This document shows positions 61,381 to 64,000 of a stretch of DNA of 64,000 nucleotides, in pieces; position 1 is the stretch's first letter, and each line of letters opens with the position of its first letter. Location: contig NZ_FWFO01000001.1 of the NCBI RefSeq assembly GCF_900172225.1, forward strand, positions 434,001 to 498,000, read 5' to 3'. The position numbers and the translations under genes were made by a program. Source of the stretch: Falsiruegeria litorea R37 (GTDB lineage Bacteria > Pseudomonadota > Alphaproteobacteria > Rhodobacterales > Rhodobacteraceae). The notes beneath the pieces were generated by a model. It made no database searches. It was given only the letters and a program-made list of their open reading frames with translations, and was not told the DNA's origin.

Positions 61381-62826
61381 ATGCGACGCCTCAGGAATGT
61401 AAAAATTGTGGCGACGCTGGGACCGGCGTCAGAAGACTATGACATGATCCGGTCACTGCATGAGGCGGGCGCGGACGTGTTTCGTCTGAACATGAGCCAC
61501 GGCTCGCATGACGAGATCAGGGAAAAGCATCGCATCATCCGTCAGGTGGAAAAGGACCTGGATAGCCCGATTGCCATTCTGGCCGACCTTCAGGGGCCGA
61601 AACTGCGGGTGGGCGTCTTTGCGGGCGATGCTGAAGAGCTGGTGCCGGGCGCGTCCTTCCGTCTGGACCTAGATGAGGCGCCCGGCGATGCAAGCCGTGT
61701 TTGCCTGCCGCACCCCGAGATTTTCCAGGCGTTGGAACCGGGCGCGCATCTGCTGGTGAATGACGGCAAGATCCGGCTGAAGGTCGAGAGTTGCGGCGTC
61801 GATCACGCCAATTGCACGGTCGAGATTGGTGGGACGATTTCAAATCGCAAGGGCGTGAACGTCCCGGACGTGGTGCTGCCACTGGCGGCGCTGTCCGAAA
61901 AGGACCGCGCCGATCTGGAATTCGTCTGCCAATTGGGCGTCGATTGGCTGGCGCTCAGCTTTGTACAGCGCCCCAAGGACGTGTTCGAAGCGCGTGCATT
62001 GGCTGATGGCCGCGCCGCCATTTTGTCCAAGATCGAAAAGCCTGCGGCGGTCGAGGCGTTCGACGATATCCTTGATGCATCGGACGGGATCATGGTCGCG
62101 CGTGGCGATCTGGGGGTCGAACTGCCTGTGGCCGCTGTGCCGCCGATCCAAAAACGTCTGGTGCGCAAATGCCGGGCAGCGGCCAAACCGGTGATCGTGG
62201 CGACCCAGATGCTGGAAAGCATGATCGAGAGCCCGATGCCCACCCGGGCCGAGGTTTCAGATGTGGCCACGGCCATCTACGAGGGCACGGATGCCATCAT
62301 GCTGAGCGCGGAATCCGCGGCAGGTGGTTATCCGGTCGAGGCCGTTCAAACCATGGACCGTGTCGCGACCGAGGTCGAGGCCGACCCGACCTATGTTCAG
62401 ATCATCGCCGCCTCTCGTACCGCCAAGGGGACGACGGTGGCAGACGGCATCGTTGCGGCGGCACGCGAGATCGCCGAGAAAACGGACATCAAGGCGATCT
62501 GCTGCTTCACCCAAAGCGGGACAACCGCGCTCAAGACCGCGCGCGAGCGGCCCGGCGTGCCGATTCTGGCGCTGACATCGTTGCGGGGAACGGCGCGGCG
62601 CCTGTGTCTGAGCTGGGGCTGCCATTGCGTGATGACGCCCGAGTTGGAGCGGTTCAAAAGCGCCGTGGTCAACGCCGCGCGCGCCGCGCGGGCGGATGGG
62701 TTCGCGACTGAAACTGATCAGATCGTTGTGACGGCAGGGGTGCCGTTCAATGTGCCAGGGTCCACGAACATCTTGCGGGTTGCGCCCTGTGATGAACGGC
62801 TGATTTACAACACTGATCCGGGCTAA
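61381..62826 (+). CDS. pyk: Pyruvate kinase
   Basis: A 481-residue pyruvate kinase that makes pyruvate and ATP from phosphoenolpyruvate. RRLRNVKIVATLGPASEDYDMI, DVFRLNMSHGSHDEI, ILADLQGPKLRVG, ILSKIEKPAAVEAFDDI (catalytic Lys) and VARGDLGVELP, TQMLESMIESPMPTRAEVSDVATAIYEGTDAIMLSAESA mark the barrel, given as landmarks. The C-terminal regulatory domain follows. The ATG at 61381 has AAGGGAG upstream; 61357 is an alternative. Confidence 0.96.
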   Translation: MRRLRNVKIVATLGPASEDYDMIRSLHEAGADVFRLNMSHGSHDEIREKHRIIRQVEKDLDSPIAILADLQGPKLRVGVFAGDAEELVPGASFRLDLDEAPGDASRVCLPHPEIFQALEPGAHLLVNDGKIRLKVESCGVDHANCTVEIGGTISNRKGVNVPDVVLPLAALSEKDRADLEFVCQLGVDWLALSFVQRPKDVFEARALADGRAAILSKIEKPAAVEAFDDILDASDGIMVARGDLGVELPVAAVPPIQKRLVRKCRAAAKPVIVATQMLESMIESPMPTRAEVSDVATAIYEGTDAIMLSAESAAGGYPVEAVQTMDRVATEVEADPTYVQIIAASRTAKGTTVADGIVAAAREIAEKTDIKAICCFTQSGTTALKTARERPGVPILALTSLRGTARRLCLSWGCHCVMTPELERFKSAVVNAARAARADGFATETDQIVVTAGVPFNVPGSTNILRVAPCDERLIYNTDPG

Positions 62827-62854
62827 TACGCTCTCTCCAGACGGGGAGCGTGCC

Positions 62855-63079
62855 ATGGATACCGATCTGATGCTTGTTTTGGGGATGGTCGTAGCCGTCC
62901 TGTCGATACCGTCGATGATATCGGCCTACAGTGATGACAGGCCCATTCGTGCCTCGGCGATTGTTCTGTTGATGTCCCTGGGCGCGGTGGTCTATGCCAT
63001 CTTCAGCCATCCGGGCGGTTACACCTTTGAGCAGATACCTGAGGTTTTTTTCGGCGTTGTGGCCCGATTCCTGCCCTGA
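62855..63079 (+). CDS. Hypothetical small membrane protein
   Basis: A 74-residue protein with two hydrophobic segments (LMLVLGMVVAVLSIPSMISAY and ASAIVLLMSLGAVVYAIFSH). The charged tail is GGYTFEQIPEVFFGVVARFLP. The start ATG follows GGGGAG. It lies 28 bases after pyk in the same direction and may be co-transcribed. No function can be given. Confidence 0.75.
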   Translation: MDTDLMLVLGMVVAVLSIPSMISAYSDDRPIRASAIVLLMSLGAVVYAIFSHPGGYTFEQIPEVFFGVVARFLP

Positions 63080-63191
63080 CCCTCTTGCCTAAGTGATCCG
63101 ACTTGCGTAAACGGCGCCTCTGACCGCGCGACCGGCTATTTGTGGCATGCCGAGTCGCGTTTGAACCGAACCCGAACTCAAGGAGACGGAA

Positions 63192-63392
63192 ATGCCCAAG
63201 ATGAAGACCAAGTCGAGCGCCAAGAAGCGCTTCAAGGTGACAGCAACCGGTAAGGTCCTGGCGGGCCAGGCCGGCAAGCGCCACGGCATGATCAAGCGGA
63301 CCAAGAAATTTATCCGTGATGCCCGCGGCAACACCACACTTTCTGCCCCCGACGCCAAGATCGTCAAGGGCTACATGCCCTACGATCGCTAA
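63192..63392 (+). CDS. rpmI: 50S ribosomal protein L35
   Basis: A 66-residue, strongly basic L35: [17 protein letters not shown] starts the protein and [17 protein letters not shown] is the central family motif. AAGGAGACGG is an excellent ribosome site. It is followed by rplT after 15 bases. The infC gene that often precedes this pair is not directly upstream here. Confidence 0.98.
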   Translation: MPKMKTKSSAKKRFKVTATGKVLAGQAGKRHGMIKRTKKFIRDARGNTTLSAPDAKIVKGYMPYDR

Positions 63393-63407
63393 GAGGAGAT
63401 CTGAGAT

Positions 63408-63773
63408 ATGTCCCGCGTTAAAGGTGGAACCACGACTCACGCCCGTCACAAGAAGGTCATCAAGGCCGCCAAAGGTTACTATGGCCGCCGCAAGAACACC
63501 TTCAAGGTCGCAACTCAGGCCGTCGACAAGGCGAACCAGTATGCAACTCGCGACCGTAAGCAGCGCAAGCGGAACTTCCGCGCGCTGTGGATCCAGCGCA
63601 TCAACGCCGCCGTCCGTTCGCACGACGAGGCGCTGACATATTCGCGCTTCATCAACGGTCTGAACCTGGCCGGTATCGAAGTGGACCGTAAGGTCCTGGC
63701 CGACCTGGCCGTGCACGAGCCCGACGCGTTCGGTGCCATCGTTGCCAAGGCACAGGCTGCTCTGGCCGCGTAA
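63408..63773 (+). CDS. rplT: 50S ribosomal protein L20
   Basis: A 121-residue L20 needed early in 50S assembly. [59 protein letters not shown] and [24 protein letters not shown] are the standard blocks, given as landmarks. AAGAGGAG precedes the ATG. It ends the rpmI-rplT operon and is followed by a terminator. Confidence 0.98.
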   Translation: MSRVKGGTTTHARHKKVIKAAKGYYGRRKNTFKVATQAVDKANQYATRDRKQRKRNFRALWIQRINAAVRSHDEALTYSRFINGLNLAGIEVDRKVLADLAVHEPDAFGAIVAKAQAALAA

Positions 63774-63801
63774 GACGGTAAACGAGCGACAGTGAAAAAT
63801 A

Positions 63802-63832
63802 GGGTCGATCCAACGCGGATCGGCCCTTTTTT
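63802..63832 (+). terminator. Terminator of rpmI-rplT
   Basis: GGGTCGATCC pairs with GGATCGGCCC (one G-U pair) around a 5-base loop and is followed by six T, 28 bases after the rplT stop. Confidence 0.92.
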
Positions 63833-64000
63833 GGTTCTTGGCGTGAGAGTATGGGCGAGGCATCCAGTGGCACGGGGTGCTCCCGCGCCCGAGCAGACCT
63901 GACTTTGTCAGCCCCGCGAACGGCCTTGGGCCGAGCGCCTCGCCTACCGGCTCGGCGCGGTCCAGCCCGTGGCAAAGGCTACGGGCCTAACCGCATCGGG

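Noticed and set aside
63652-63975. Minus-strand frame over the end of rplT and beyond
   Set aside because: Arg/Pro-rich shadow of L20 and the terminator. The 160 bases after the terminator hold nothing I can identify before the window ends.

Overview
The window looks like chromosome from a marine alphaproteobacterium of the Roseobacter group (Rhodobacteraceae, Ruegeria-like). The clues are a high-GC backbone, an L-malyl-CoA/beta-methylmalyl-CoA lyase very like that of Rhodobacter, a FYDLN-acid protein, many CaiB-type CoA transferases, tripartite tricarboxylate (Tct) and ABC importers, and a DgcN-DgcA pair. The assignment rests on recognised protein families, not on a search.

Layout. 1-9.8 kb: truncated start of an exported binding protein, a divergent LysR regulator, gap, then a divergently transcribed acyl-CoA cluster (fused enoyl-CoA hydratase/3-hydroxyacyl-CoA dehydrogenase on the minus strand; acyl-CoA ligase, acyl-CoA dehydrogenase, CaiB-type CoA transferase/racemase and thiolase on the plus strand) that forms a complete beta-oxidation-like route. 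9.9-18.6 kb: TctCBA carboxylate importer, FAD/Fe-S D-2-hydroxyacid dehydrogenase, sulfatase, LigI-like amidohydrolase and an NTF2-like protein. 18.8-24.8 kb: an unusual pdxJ homologue, then a dimethylglycine-dehydrogenase-like flavoprotein coupled to a non-pyrrolysine MttB-type methyltransferase, with a SRPBCC protein and an Asp/Glu-racemase-fold protein.

25.4-40.1 kb is a genomic island of about 14.7 kb integrated in the 3' end of tRNA-Ala(GGC). It is bounded by an 18-bp perfect direct repeat, has matching short arm-type repeats at both ends, and carries a P4-type integrase broken by two frameshifts. Its cargo is dominated by proteins with apparent signal peptides: a YtcJ-like amidohydrolase, two outer-membrane beta-barrels, a DUF3299 protein, a serine hydrolase and an arginase-family enzyme. 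With these are an AraC regulator, a SemiSWEET transporter, a YrbL-like kinase-fold protein, a sulfotransferase and phage-type small genes. This is the strongest candidate for an undescribed function in the window.

40.1-64 kb returns to backbone-like sequence: FYDLN-acid protein, YgjP-type metallopeptidase, a GntR-associated ABC importer, a lytic transglycosylase, a divergent LysR/SHMT-paralogue pair, accA, regulators and a LysE exporter, a PA14 protein, a sterol-desaturase family protein, mcl1 (ethylmalonyl-CoA pathway), a dgcN-dgcA-dat cluster for D-glutamate/D-amino-acid use, a further CoA transferase, N-formylglutamate amidohydrolase family, pyruvate kinase, and rpmI-rplT.
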